Shown here: in pieces, positions 12,801 through 22,986 of the stretch
Numbering within the stretch: the stretch's first letter is position 1
Layout of the letters: every line of letters starts with the position of its first letter
Assembly (NCBI GenBank): GCA_022036555.1
Contig: CM039121.1
Coordinates: 45,843,847-45,907,846, forward strand
From: Microstegium vimineum
Lineage: Eukaryota > Streptophyta > Magnoliopsida > Poales > Poaceae
Length of the DNA stretch: 64,000 nt
Direction of reading: 5' to 3'
The notes under the pieces: generated by a model
Seen by the model: only the letters and a program-made list of their open reading frames with translations
The model's database searches: none
Told to the model about the DNA's origin: nothing
Position numbers and translations under genes: made by a program

Positions 12801-12906
12801 CACCACCCCTGCTTTTTGTGTATGACAGTAATTGCATCTCCAACCGGGTGGTAAGATTCTCACCATGCTCCCATACTACGTCTTTCGGCATTGTCTTCCT
12901 GCACAA
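9890..12906 (-). pseudogene. hAT transposase (BED finger, DUF659, hATC), decayed
   Basis: Read from high to low coordinates. First comes a BED-type finger region (12860-12780) with RGGASRLKQHLAARGTEV, then GKFFHIAGIPGRQTDNPYFV. A DUF659-like block (12031-11880) follows with GVTLICDSWMGPTRMNVINF. The core (11825-11439) carries IVTDNGSNFKKACQRL, WTHCLAHTINLMLKDI and KWNATRFGTNYMF. The C-terminal hAT dimerisation block (10720-10565) reads LRLVAQCVSSSGCERNWSTF and KLNKLVYVNYNLRL. A Gly/Asp-rich tail reaches 9893. Several introns are probable, but frame changes are needed at 12860, near 12815 and near 12300, so the copy is probably inactive. It is the likely parental family of the short derivative at 4176-4705. 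Confidence 0.78.
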
Positions 12907-12954
12907 ATGGACAACACAAACAAATCGAACACATGCATCAAATCATACCGCAAA

Positions 12955-13200
12955 TAAACCTAAATCCTAACATACACCTAAATCCTACCTAAATCCTAAA
13001 TCCTATATAAAAAAAACCTAAATCCTAAATCCTACATACATCCTAAAGCAAACCCAACCACAAATCCTAAATCCTAAACCAAATAAACCTAACTCCTATA
13101 TACATCCTAAATCAAATCCTACCTAAATCCTATAATAAATATTTTCTACATCCTATACTCCATCAATCCTACATCCTAGAGCTTGTTCTAACTAAATCCT
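12955..13200. repeat. Degenerate AAATCCT array inside the hAT
   Basis: About 245 bp made largely of diverged 'cctaaatcctaaatc' units. It resembles, but does not match, the plant telomere motif (AAACCCT). It lies inside the transposon upstream of its transposase frame. Confidence 0.7.
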
Positions 13201-14026
13201 ACAACTAAAACAACTACAAATGCAAGAAAATGAAAAAACAAAAAAAAACTTACATTCGTATCGCCGGACGGTAACCGTGCGCCCGGTCGGTAACCGCCTA
13301 CGCCCGGTCGGTTGCCGCTAGGGGGCGGTGGATCTGGCGACGGGGGCGGTTATCGACCCGTTCCGTCGGTAACCGCCGGCGGCAGGACGGTTACCGTCTC
13401 GCGGCGGCGGAGCGCGCGGCGCACGGGCGGAATTGGGCAGGCCGCGGGAGGATAGGGTTGTGGGAGCCGACAGCACCCCCCCACGCCCTCTGTCTGCCTT
13501 GTATGAGGCGCCTGGACGAAATGGGCTGCATGGGCCCTTAACGGGCCGACCGGTTTTTTTTCTTTTTTCTTTTTTTCAAACTTGTATACGTCAAAATAAA
13601 TAGCAAACGAACTCCAATTTGAAAAATTTGTACACCATTCGACTCTATAAATCATGAATTATTTTAGGAATTTTTCAGCATTTTCTATTTTTCGAAATTT
13701 AAATTTGAAATTTGAATTCAAACCGGTACCGAAACCGAACCGGTGGTGGGCGGTTTGGCCGGTTACCGTTCGGTTTCGTAAACCCTGGTCGTCCGTCCCT
13801 CTGGTCTCTCTGGTAGACGTGAAATGGATCGGGGTGGGGTGGGGGTGGGGGTGGGGCGTGGGGGTCGCACCACACACGCAAAGGAGGAGCCTCTCCGCTC
13901 GCTGCGGCGGCTTTTGATCTGCTCTGCCGGTGGCGGTGGATTTGGAATCGATTCGTGACGTGTCGTAACTCCACTCGTGGATATGTTGTGGCCTTCTGGG
14001 GGAGGAATGCCCGGGGGCCGAGACGG

Positions 14027-14034
14027 TTTATATA
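14027..14034 (-). promoter_or_regulatory. Probable BI-1 TATA box
   Basis: The minus strand reads TATATAAA here, about 240 bp upstream of the hAT insertion site and about 270 bp from the BI-1 ATG once the transposon is removed. This places transcription initiation near 14000 and the hAT inside the 5' leader. Confidence 0.5.
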
Positions 14035-14244
14035 GTACGGGGGATTCGCGAGGAAGCAGGAAAAGCCAGGAAGCGGCCGCGCACTGGCCTTGTAGTTTTC
14101 GCGAAGGACACCACCCCACAAAGCCTCTCGGGACAGAAGTTTCCGGACGTCACGTACGACCAAAAACAATGCGCTTCGCACGCAGCCTCACATGCTGTTT
14201 TGCGGGGCCCCCTCTCTCTACGTGCTCCATCCCTATCCTCAGTA

Positions 14245-14617
14245 TAGTACGTTTTGCATAGGATAGGAAAATGATAGGATTTGAGGTGCCATGTTGTTGT
14301 AATCCTGTAGGAGTGAAAGTAGGTGCCATTGCAAGTCCGGAGCGGCGGCGGCGAGCTCAAGACCTTCTCCAACAAGCTCATTGCCGTTCGACAGGAAGAG
14401 GGCGAAGCATCACGCCGTCCCTGGCTCCCCATAGGAAAATTTCCATCAAGTCTGAGCTCATGTTTTTTTTCCCCAAAGGAATGGAGTCACAGGATTGTAT
14501 TCCTATGGAACACTTCCTCCATTTTTCTACGAACCAAAGGCCAGGGAAGGAAATTTTCCTACGGTATTCCTATCCTACAAAATTCCTATGAAATTCCTGT
14601 AAACCAAAGGGGTCCTT
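14245..14617. mobile_element. Degenerate MITE ('cctttggtttacaggaattt' type)
   Basis: The right end reads attcctatgaaattcctgta then aaccaaaggggtcc. The left part has ataggataggaaaatgatag. The ends resemble a widespread grass MITE. The centre (14335-14430) is unusually GC-rich (cggagcggcggcggcgagct), possibly foreign cargo. The left terminus is not clear. Confidence 0.35.
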
Positions 14618-14797
14618 AGGTTTATGTTTTGAAAAATATTTATTAAAATATAATATATGTATATTTTTATAAAAATATTTTTTAAGACAAATATATTGAT
14701 AGCTCAATAACTTAAAATTTATTCATGATTTATATTTCTAATGTTTGACTCAAATCTCTTTTAAAACGTCAACTATTATAGGTATGAAAGGAGTATG

Positions 14798-15076
14798 TAC
14801 TCCCACCATCTCAAATTATAAGACATCTAAAAAATCTTATAGAGTTAAAATATCTCAAGTTTAATCAAACTTATATCACGGTATAATAACATTTATGATA
14901 TCCACTAAATATTATTAGATTCTTTATTAATTATATTTTTATATATTTTCATAGTATAACTATTTAATGTTATAATTTTTTATGATTTTCTTTATAATTA
15001 ATAGTCAAGCTTGAGATGTTTTAACTCTTTATAATATTCTTATTAAAATATTTTGTAATTTAGAATAGAGAGGGTA
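14798..15076. mobile_element. Stowaway-like MITE
   Basis: Termini are TACTCCCACCATCTCAAATT and the complement of TACCCTCTCTATTCTAAATT, with TA dinucleotides at both outer edges. The interior is AT-rich and non-coding. The 175 bp to its left (ending 'gaaaggagta') look like a remnant of another Stowaway copy. Confidence 0.7.
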
Positions 15077-16280
15077 TGTACGTATGCGTGTTTGCCATGC
15101 CAAACGCATTGCCCGCTAATCGTCGGGATGATTTTCGCGTGACCTCTTTATCCAAGAAGTACATTTATATGAGTAAAATCTTTTAGTTAGTCATAAACAT
15201 CACGTAGTTTCTATCCATCATCACTTTATTAATTCTTAATTAATTATTTATTACCCATGGATTAACTGATCGAACGGGACAAAGGACATTACCTCTCGTC
15301 CTTTCTTTCATCTGAAAGGATGGCCTACAGCCCTATATACATACAAATGTAGAATTGAACCAGATACACATACTGTTGTGCGTACCTACGTACCTACGTG
15401 CATACGATATGATTACCTCACCATATACGTATATGGCTATGTGACCTACGGAGTATAATCAGGCCTGAGTAAGTTGAGTATACTATGTGACAATTATGTG
15501 AGCTACCGTGACAGCCGTTTGCCGGCTTTGGCATTATAAAGAAAAAGAAAAAGAAATTAAAGAAAGAAAGGCCAAGCGAAGGACGCCACGTGGCCGGCAA
15601 ACATCATGAATGACGCAAACTGCCCTGGACGGACCAATGCCGCGCCTCCACGTGGCGGGCATGATCCAGATCGGCAGTCCGGAACCCGGGGCGAAGGTTC
15701 CGGCCGGCTCGTGCACGTACGTACCGACGTACGGGGGCGGCTGCTGGCAGGCGGGCCCCAGGAACGTTCGGGAGTGGGGGTGCCGCCGCTTCGAGAAGCT
15801 GGTCCCACTGCCCTGTGGGCCCTGCTGCATGGTCTGCATGCAGATGCGCTTTTTCCGCCACACGGTCCACGACGTTTCAACGACTGTCGTACGTCGTCGT
15901 CCCTGCTAGCCTGCCTCTGCCTGCCTGCTATGGAATTATTTTCTCTTTCTGTATCTGGCCCGGCCACGACGTTTATTTTTCTTTCTTTCTGAGAAAGAAC
16001 GGGAAAATTACCAGCACGACGTTTATGTATTTGAAAAAAATCCGCCGCCGTGGCTACTACGCGTACTACGAATGCAATTAATCGTGTACGAGTATTATGT
16101 TACGTACGAGTAAGCGCGTGTCAAATATATCCAAACTTCTTCTTCAAGCATACATAAATTCAGGGAAATGATCGGTCCAGTTTTTGAGTTTATACTGTTC
16201 TTATAGTATACTCCTACTTAGATACCTTTTACTCCCACGGTCAAGATTCAAAAGGAAGATAAAATTCGGACAGATTAGTT
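15077..16280. other. Intergenic, GC-rich island without a recognised gene
   Basis: AT-rich sequence is followed by a GC-rich stretch at 15580-15910 that is open in several frames on both strands. None shows a recognisable domain. Two palindromic G-boxes lie in it (separate entry). It could be a relic promoter or first exon; I cannot say. Confidence 0.4.
15586..15655. promoter_or_regulatory. Pair of palindromic G-boxes
   Basis: CCACGTGG occurs at 15586-15593 and again at 15648-15655, 62 bp apart, in a GC-rich island. G-boxes bind plant bZIP and bHLH factors. No adjacent gene was found to assign them to. Confidence 0.4.
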
Positions 16281-16289
16281 TACTCCCAA

Positions 16290-17160
16290 TAGGAAGACCG
16301 AATAATAGTCAAATCCCAATTTAGTGTTAATAAGTCAACGATGGAGTAGAAAACTTCTTCTAATTCCAAACTAAGAAATGACTTCAAGAGTATGCACAAT
16401 TCTTTGGGGTGCAAGTTAGGAGGCCTTCTTTTCAGGTATCTAGTAGGCATACCTATGAACCATAAGTGGTTATCAGAAAGAATTGGATCTTCATCGAGGA
16501 GAAATTTTAGAAAAAAACTAAGTAGTTGCAAAAGAAAAGTTACTTTTCGTTGGAGGGAGACTAGTCTTGATTAACTCTATGCTTACTAGTTCGGCACTTC
16601 GGCCATGTTCATGTTGTCTTTTTTAAAAGCTCTAGAAGAATGATTCAAAAACTAGATTACTATCGTTCACGTTTTTCCTAGCAATGTGAAGAAACATAAA
16701 AAGAAATATCTCCCACCAAATAAATCGTTCATGTGACTCTAATTTTTGGAATGATCTTTTAAATGTTAAGGATGATTTTTTTAGTCGATGGATTCAAAGT
16801 GCAAAGTAGGGGCTCAAATTAGATTTTGTGAGGAGTTTTGGTTAGAAGACAAACCTCTTAGAGAGGAATTATAAGGAAGAAGGATGATACGGTGGCAAAT
16901 TTCTTACATATATTGTACCACTTAAAGTATTATTTAGGAGAGGTTGGGTAAATAAAAATCTGAATTCTACATCGACCGGGCCGTAAACATGCCATTTTTA
17001 GCAGTGTTGGAACACCTCTTTACCGATATTATGAGATTAACCCGGATAAATTTTGACACTAGGTCGTATATGGCTTTGATTTGGCAACGATTCTTCGTGG
17101 AAAAAACCCACTCTAGAAGCTAGGGGCACCGTTTGAAAACCAAGATTTTTCTCTGGTACT
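16290..17160 (+). pseudogene. Degenerate L1-type LINE ORF2 fragment
   Basis: The plus strand keeps recognisable pieces of the C-terminal part of a plant LINE reverse transcriptase: CKLGGLLFRYLVGIPMNHKW (the family's 'RYLGIP' region), KKLSSCKRK, GGRxxLIN remnants, LSFLKALEE and CKVGAQIRFCEEFWLEDKPL. Multiple stops and frame changes break it. No ends or poly-A are visible. Confidence 0.65.
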
Positions 17161-17223
17161 TACAAATTAAAAGGGAGTCATCCTTACTAAACACATCTTA
17201 TAGCAAAAAAAAGGGATTTGCTA

Positions 17224-17583
17224 AATTTCAGGTGCCTGAATTTTAGTTTTATTTTAGGTGACAGTTATTGCATATATTTTATACTAAAATTGTAGTTTTA
17301 GTTTGTTACAATTTATGTAGACACGGTATGTAATTTTTGGTTCCAGAAATAAACAATATATTAGACAAAACTACAAACCTTATAAAATCTTGTATATATT
17401 GGCACACAGACAATTTAACAATTACAATTATTTATATAGGACGACAATTATTTCTATAGGACGACAAGGACAAAAATTTAATACGTTATAACACAAAGAC
17501 AAATAACAAAATATAAAATTAACAACTAGTTGATGGTACATTAGTGTTGCCTGAAATCATCTTAAATTTCAGACACCTAAAAT
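17224..17583. mobile_element. Possible TIR element, AT-rich
   Basis: Imperfect inverted ends of about 20 bp (ATTTCAGGTGCCTGAATTTT and the complement of TTTTAGGTGTCTGAAATTTA) bracket about 360 bp of AT-rich non-coding sequence. The target duplication is unclear. Confidence 0.35.
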
Positions 17584-18056
17584 ATAGGAAAAGTGTAAAA
17601 AAAAAAAGAAGTGTTAAATGCGGTTTTTGTAGTGCCATAGAAACTATATATCCAACATTTGTTTGTTTTTTTTGTTTTCCACTTTACGAGTTTTGTTTGG
17701 AATGCGGTGTGCATTACATTTGGAATTCAGCCACCCAGTTTTTCTAATATGTTAAGCTCTTGGCTAAATGTCATTCGTCTTTAGCTTAGAAACCAAATTT
17801 TGTTATGCGCAGCCACGCTCCTTTGAGCTTTATATATGGTTGAACAGAAATGACTGCTTTTTTTTTTTTTTGAAGTTTTAAATGACTGATTTTTAACAAG
17901 GCTAGGCTAATACATATTTCTTTTTGCAGGTAATACGTAACTTTTGCAGGTTACATCGTCAACTTCATATTACCAATAACCTCGTTTCGTCAAAGTTCAA
18001 AATATTAGTTTTAGGACGAAGATATATAATAAATAAATGGTCTTGTTGCAATCCAA

Positions 18057-18279
18057 TACTCTCCGTTCCAAAATATCTGTATTTCTCACTTTCTAAGAAA
18101 AAATTTAAATTAATTTTATATAAAAAATTATTAACAGTTATGATATATAATTGATATCATTAGATAGATCTTTGATCTAATTTTTTAATAAATTTATTTA
18201 GAGACATAAATGTTACATATATTTTATATAAATCTAGTCAAAGTTGTGACACGAAACCCAAAACAAACACGGAGGGATT
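18057..18279. mobile_element. Stowaway-like MITE
   Basis: Begins TACTCTCCGTTCCAAAATAT and ends with ACACGGAGGGATTA. The interior is AT-rich and typical of Stowaway. Confidence 0.6.
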
Positions 18280-19640
18280 AGGAAACAAGAGCTTCGGATA
18301 TAGCATCTCCGGGCGGGCTCGGTATTTGCTGAGAAAGTGTAGCATCAGTAGGTAGGCCGCACCTTCGTTTGGGATCGTACTTTTCTTTTCGGTGAGAGCT
18401 TTTTCTTAGGAGTACAGGTCCAAATCACGATGCAAAGGAAACATGGACGGAAGAAACGGGCAAAGGCTCCTATGAATTTGAATTTTTCGCTAAAACAGCT
18501 GGCTAATTCCGGTCAGCAGCAATAGCCAGTACTGATCGATTCGATGCTGCTGATGCCGCTGTCGGCCATTTTGTGCTGTCTCTGATTTGGGAAACTGCAC
18601 TACTTGCATACAGTACGTACTATGCAGACAATTAAGTACAGTACAGGCAACAATTAGTCGTTCGTCACCAAATTAAAAGATGGAGACGCTGCAGTAGTTT
18701 CTTCACAGTTTCTTCCCTGTCCGATCCAAACGTCGACGTACGAGAGGCGCCTGCACGTAGAGTCAGTCGATCGATATATATGGAAACGATCAACAGATAT
18801 GTATGTGTATGTTTGAATTTCTTTGGTACATCTATTTTGTGATGCATCTAAATATAAGAATATGTTCGTGGAACACACAGGTGCGTGGACGAGTGACCAG
18901 CGATGTATCGGATTGGAATCCGCAACGTAAAGCATGCACTGCCCGTCATCTTGGTTTTGTTACAGGTTGTTGTGCAGTTACCTTAACGATTCGTAGCTCG
19001 AAGATTTATTTAGTGATTGTGTCATCTGTACCAATACATATTACTATTAGAATCATACTAATGTACCGTACGTTACTAGATATAGGCTTTGTTGAACTCA
19101 CATAAACCACGGATATCATGAGTCCAGGTCATGAACGGAACGGCATGAAGGTGTGCGAGAGCATTGCAGGACGACACAGAAGTATCAAATAAAACCGAAA
19201 GTGCTATAGTGTCAAAATCTCTAAAGTTTTCGGAACTAAACAGGCCATAGAGATAAATATAGATTCCTTCTGCTTTGTTGTGCATGATCACCAACCAGAG
19301 AAAACCCAGGTGCTTTTTTTGCTCCCACCGGTCACCGCAACACGCTTGACATGCAGGAAATTTTCAGGAACTTCCGTATGCAGTGCAGTGCAGTAGCTAT
19401 ATAGATCGATATATATAGATGTTGCTAGCGGAGACTACGACTACGGCGCGCTCCTATCCATGCATCTCTCGCTATCCTGAAAGTTTTCCAGGAGTTACAC
19501 ATCAGTAGCTGCACTAGCACACAAGTTCGCTTTCAGTCCCAGCAGAGAGAGAATTTCTTGCCATGTTTCTGTTTCATCTGTGTGCTAGCTGCATGCGCAG
19601 CGCAGCCTCTAAGTATACTTTAGGATATATATATATATAT
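18280..19640. other. Intergenic, no gene seen
   Basis: Mixed-composition DNA with short open frames only and no recognisable motif on either strand. It ends in an (AT)n microsatellite just before the fold-back element at 19649. Confidence 0.5.
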
Positions 19641-19648
19641 ATAATATA

Positions 19649-19831
19649 GGGCAACGGATCTAGTGCAAATTCAACTCCCGTGTAAACTGTGCAAACTCTA
19701 ATCTGAACCGCAGGATGTTAATCCAAGGGGACGCATGAGAGAGGTGGAAGGAGAGATTTGTAAAAGTGTGATTAAAAGCGGACAGTTTGCACAGTTTGGA
19801 CGGGAGTTGAATTTACACTAAATCCGTTGAC
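19649..19831. mobile_element. Fold-back MITE with long TIRs
   Basis: The ends are inverted over about 48 bp with few mismatches: the left starts GGCAACGGATCTAGTGCAAA and the right complement starts GTCAACGGATTTAGTGTAAA. Only about 85 bp separate the arms, so transcripts would form a hairpin. It sits within AT dinucleotide microsatellite on both sides, which hides any target duplication. Confidence 0.65.
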
Positions 19832-20144
19832 ATATATATAGATATAAATATAGATATAGATATAGATATACTTCACATTCTTCAATTATTCATGCTGGCT
19901 ATAGCTGACACTAGCTCGATCTGTCGGCTTAAATTTCTCCTCTTTTTCCACAGGCTGATAGCTAGCTGCAGCAAGCTAGCTTCGCCCTCGAATGGAAGTG
20001 ACATGTAGTCTAGTCGTTGTTATTGAGCGAGAAAATCGTTGGAAATATATGTATGGTCGATAGATGGTTGCTTCGAAAAACATATACTATACTTATAAAC
20101 TATGGTGGTCGATGCAGCGGGCACCAGCTGCAGCATTATTGAGA

Positions 20145-20296
20145 TACTCCCTCTATCTAAAAAAATCATCCTCACTTTTCGAAAAGTTGATATTGTTAAT
20201 TTTAATATAACTTTGATCAAAATATATTTATAAAAGATATTTATTTATGTTTCATAAATATAAATTTCGATGATTTTTTTGAATGAAGAGGCAGTA
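20145..20296. mobile_element. Stowaway MITE
   Basis: Termini are TACTCCCTCTATCT and the complement of TACTGCCTCTTC, with TA at both edges and about 150 bp of AT-rich interior. The ends are decayed but recognisable. Confidence 0.6.
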
Positions 20297-20776
20297 CACT
20301 GCGACTGAACTTCCTGCCCCAACTACAGAGAACTTCTTGCATTGGACCATCATCGACCGGTCAATATATCTTAGCTAGCTAGGAGTCTACGACGCTGCCA
20401 TTGTCCATTGTTAGCATCTGATGATGGTGATGTTAGCAGCAATAATGTCTAGTATTTTTCCTACACGAGTTGCATTAGATCGCGAGGGCGTCGAGTTGTT
20501 TAATACCAGCGCAATGCAACCTCGAACCAAGCTAGGCCACACGCAATCAGCATTCAGAGTTTTCAGACTTTGCGATAATACTCCGTATACATCTGCACAT
20601 TCATACAAGTTTTTTCCGCCCTGGGAACTTCTCCGAACATACATTCATCGATCCACGATCCATCTCCATCAAAAGTCACAAGAAAAAACTTTATTTTTCT
20701 AAAAAAGAATAAAGAACAAGTGCCTTCTTATCATATATTGATATAAAAATAAGTTAAACCTTAGACTAAGAAGTAA

Positions 20777-21804
20777 CACTACTACAATATGGTTTTACTG
20801 TAACGGGCGTTTTTTATTTTGCGCAGCGGGCAAAGGGTCCGTACGATGATAAGGCCCGCCACGATAAATTGTAACTTACCACAACGGTCCTTTGTGCCAG
20901 CTGCGGAAAATATATTTACCATAGCGGGCACTTTAGGATGCCAGCCACGGTTAATCCGTGAAAAAAAAACAAAAAAAACCCCACTTGGGCTTGGATCTGG
21001 GCCACGTTGGACCCAGATCGCGCTGCCACCGTCGATTCGCCGTCGTTGCCGCACCGCACCGCACCACCGTCGTCTGGATCTGCACTACCATCTGGATCTG
21101 CACCACCCGCGCGCGCCAGATCTGCCGAAGGGGCAAGACGAAAAGAATGAAGAAGATGGAGAGAGGAAGATGGAGGTGGAGAGAGGAGATGAACTCACCT
21201 ACCTTTGGCGCCGCGGATCCACGCGACCGGCGCTGCTCCACGTGCCGTTGTGGCCCCACGCGCCGCCGAGCCTCCGCCCTGCCGTGAGCCCGCGCCCGAG
21301 CCGCCGCGACCCCGCGCTCCGCCGCGCCCGAGCCGCCGCGCGCTCGCACGCCGCCGCGAACCCGCGACCGTGCTCGCTCCGCCGCGAGCCTGCGCCCGGT
21401 GCCGCGACCCTGCGGCCGCGCCCGCGCTGCCGCCTCTGTGTGTGGTGCTAGGGAGAGAGAGATTTTTTTTGAACTCGGAAAGCTAGTTTCCATTAGACAT
21501 CAAGGGAGAGAGAGATGATGAGGGAGAGAGAGGGGGATGCTGAGGATGGGCTGGCGGTGGGAATGAAACCCTAAGTTCTGTTTTTATACGTGGTGCTACT
21601 GTCAGGGGCTCGCCTTGGGCCTAATGGGCTTCGTCCTTAATTGTGACGGGCCTTATAAGATGCCCGCTGCGGTAAAAATGCCCGCCATAGTAAATAAAAA
21701 ATACCTGCTGTGATAAATTAATGGGATTTTCCGTAGCGGTCAAACTAGTGTCCGTCACGGAGGGCTTTTAGGCAACGCTACGAAAGCTCGATTTTGACAT
21801 AGTG
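20777..21804. mobile_element. Non-autonomous CACTA element with GC-rich cargo
   Basis: Starts CACTACTACAATATGG and ends with the complement of CACTATGTCAAAATCG, flanked by 3-bp direct repeats TAA (20774-20776 and 21805-21807). Subterminal repeats of the form 'tacca(c/t)agcgggc' occur in both orientations near the ends, as in CACTA transposons. The interior 21000-21480 is strongly GC-rich and open over 200 codons in more than one frame. I recognise no domain there, so I do not call a gene. No TNP1/TNP2 transposase is present. Confidence 0.8.
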
Positions 21805-22319
21805 TAAGTGACAGAAATACCAAAACAAACGATAGCTAGGGCACTGTCAACACAAGGGCCCAAAAACAAACAACTACACAATATATAAGCATGCAAATTT
21901 TGGAAAGTACATTATTGTTATTGCCTATCATTTATGAAGCAATCTATTTTTAATCATGTAGATGAACATCTTTAGTATTAGAAAATAAATTAAAGGTACA
22001 TGCGTTTTTTGTATTATTATGTACTTTAAGTTACTTTTCTTAAAAAAAAGTCATATGAGTGTATATTTAAAATTGAATGTGTGTGTGCGCGCGTGTATGG
22101 TTCTTTAATTTTTTTTTTCATAATAGTTCATTTTGGTGACTAATTAAGATGTAGATTTGTATGGTTTGTGTGCATTTGAGGGTTTTGTTGTTGGTTGCAC
22201 CATCACAACATCGTTGTCAGATCGAGCTTCCTCTATGGTGTTCGCCATTGGAAGTTTGGAACTGACCTTTCCATGGTGCCTTAGTTCGATCGCCTTATAC
22301 TACCTGTTATTTGTGCATA

Positions 22320-22350
<31 letters not shown>

Positions 22351-22986
22351 CATGATATATATGTTTGTTTTAGATGAACATGTAAAATTGTTACTACTTT
22401 GACGTAGGCACGAAGCAACTACATGTCATGAGAGATGTGACTTCTTGTAAGAGGATATCCATAGGAGACGCGATACTTAGCAGCCACGAAGATGTGGAGT
22501 CCTCAATCGTCTTATATGCATTTGAGTCTTCCTTTTCGTTGGAGTTGGATGCATCTTCATCGCATTGGCAGTTTGTCCAAGCCGGAGCTTCAGCTGAGGC
22601 GTTTGCCATTGAAACTAGCTCATTGAACTTCCCATGGCGACTTTTAGAGTTCGATCATGCATATAAAAAATATACATGCTATGTATATATATTTGTTTCA
22701 GATGAACACTAAAAAATTGCTTGACTACTACTAAATTACTACTGACAAGGATACACTGATAGTCTGATATTAAACCATGGATAATGAAGAAGAAGCTCCA
22801 TACATGCATGTATAAACCGGAAAAATGTCGACACCTAATTAAATCATACTGACCACTTTTGTACTAAAATGGCATCTTTAAATAAGGATCATAAATTGCT
22901 GAGTTCCCTACAAGCTGCAGGGCCTGATGGTCACCAGCCTACAAGCCGGCTAATGTGGAGGATCGATCCCAGCCTCAGCCTCAGCC
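21805..22986. other. Intergenic with a diverged local duplication
   Basis: Two blocks, about 22176-22400 and 22560-22740, share 'gcttc..ctg.ggygttygccattg', 'cttcccatggcg', 'agttcgatc' and 'tttgttt.agatgaaca' in the same order, so they are a diverged duplication. A (CAA)n microsatellite occupies 22324-22351. The longest frames (up to 94 codons) match nothing I know. Confidence 0.4.

Larger units (their letters stand above)
9119..13787 (-). mobile_element. 4.67-kb hAT transposon in BI-1 5' leader
   Basis: Left end CAGGGTTTTTGC and right end the complement of CAGGGTTTACG are flanked by perfect 8-bp direct repeats GTCGTCCG at 9111-9118 and 13788-13795, a hAT signature. The subterminal zones are full of GGTAACCG/CGGTTACC repeats. 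A decayed transposase gene lies on the minus strand. A degenerate AAATCCT repeat array fills 12955-13200. The insertion site is 22 bp upstream of the BI-1 ATG. The host sequence resumes at 13788 and leads to a TATA box at about 14030, so the element most likely lies within the BI-1 5' untranslated leader. Confidence 0.93.

Noticed and set aside
12955..13200. Interstitial telomeric repeat
   Set aside because: The unit is AAATCCT-like, not AAACCCT. It is degenerate and confined to the hAT element.
13699..14181. 160-codon minus-strand frame spanning the right hAT end and BI-1 leader
   Set aside because: It crosses the transposon boundary and target repeat and has no domain. It is a composite accident.
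20819..21451. 210-codon open frame inside the CACTA element
   Set aside because: Low-complexity, GC-driven frame overlapping open frames on the other strand, with no domain. It begins inside the CACTA subterminal repeats.
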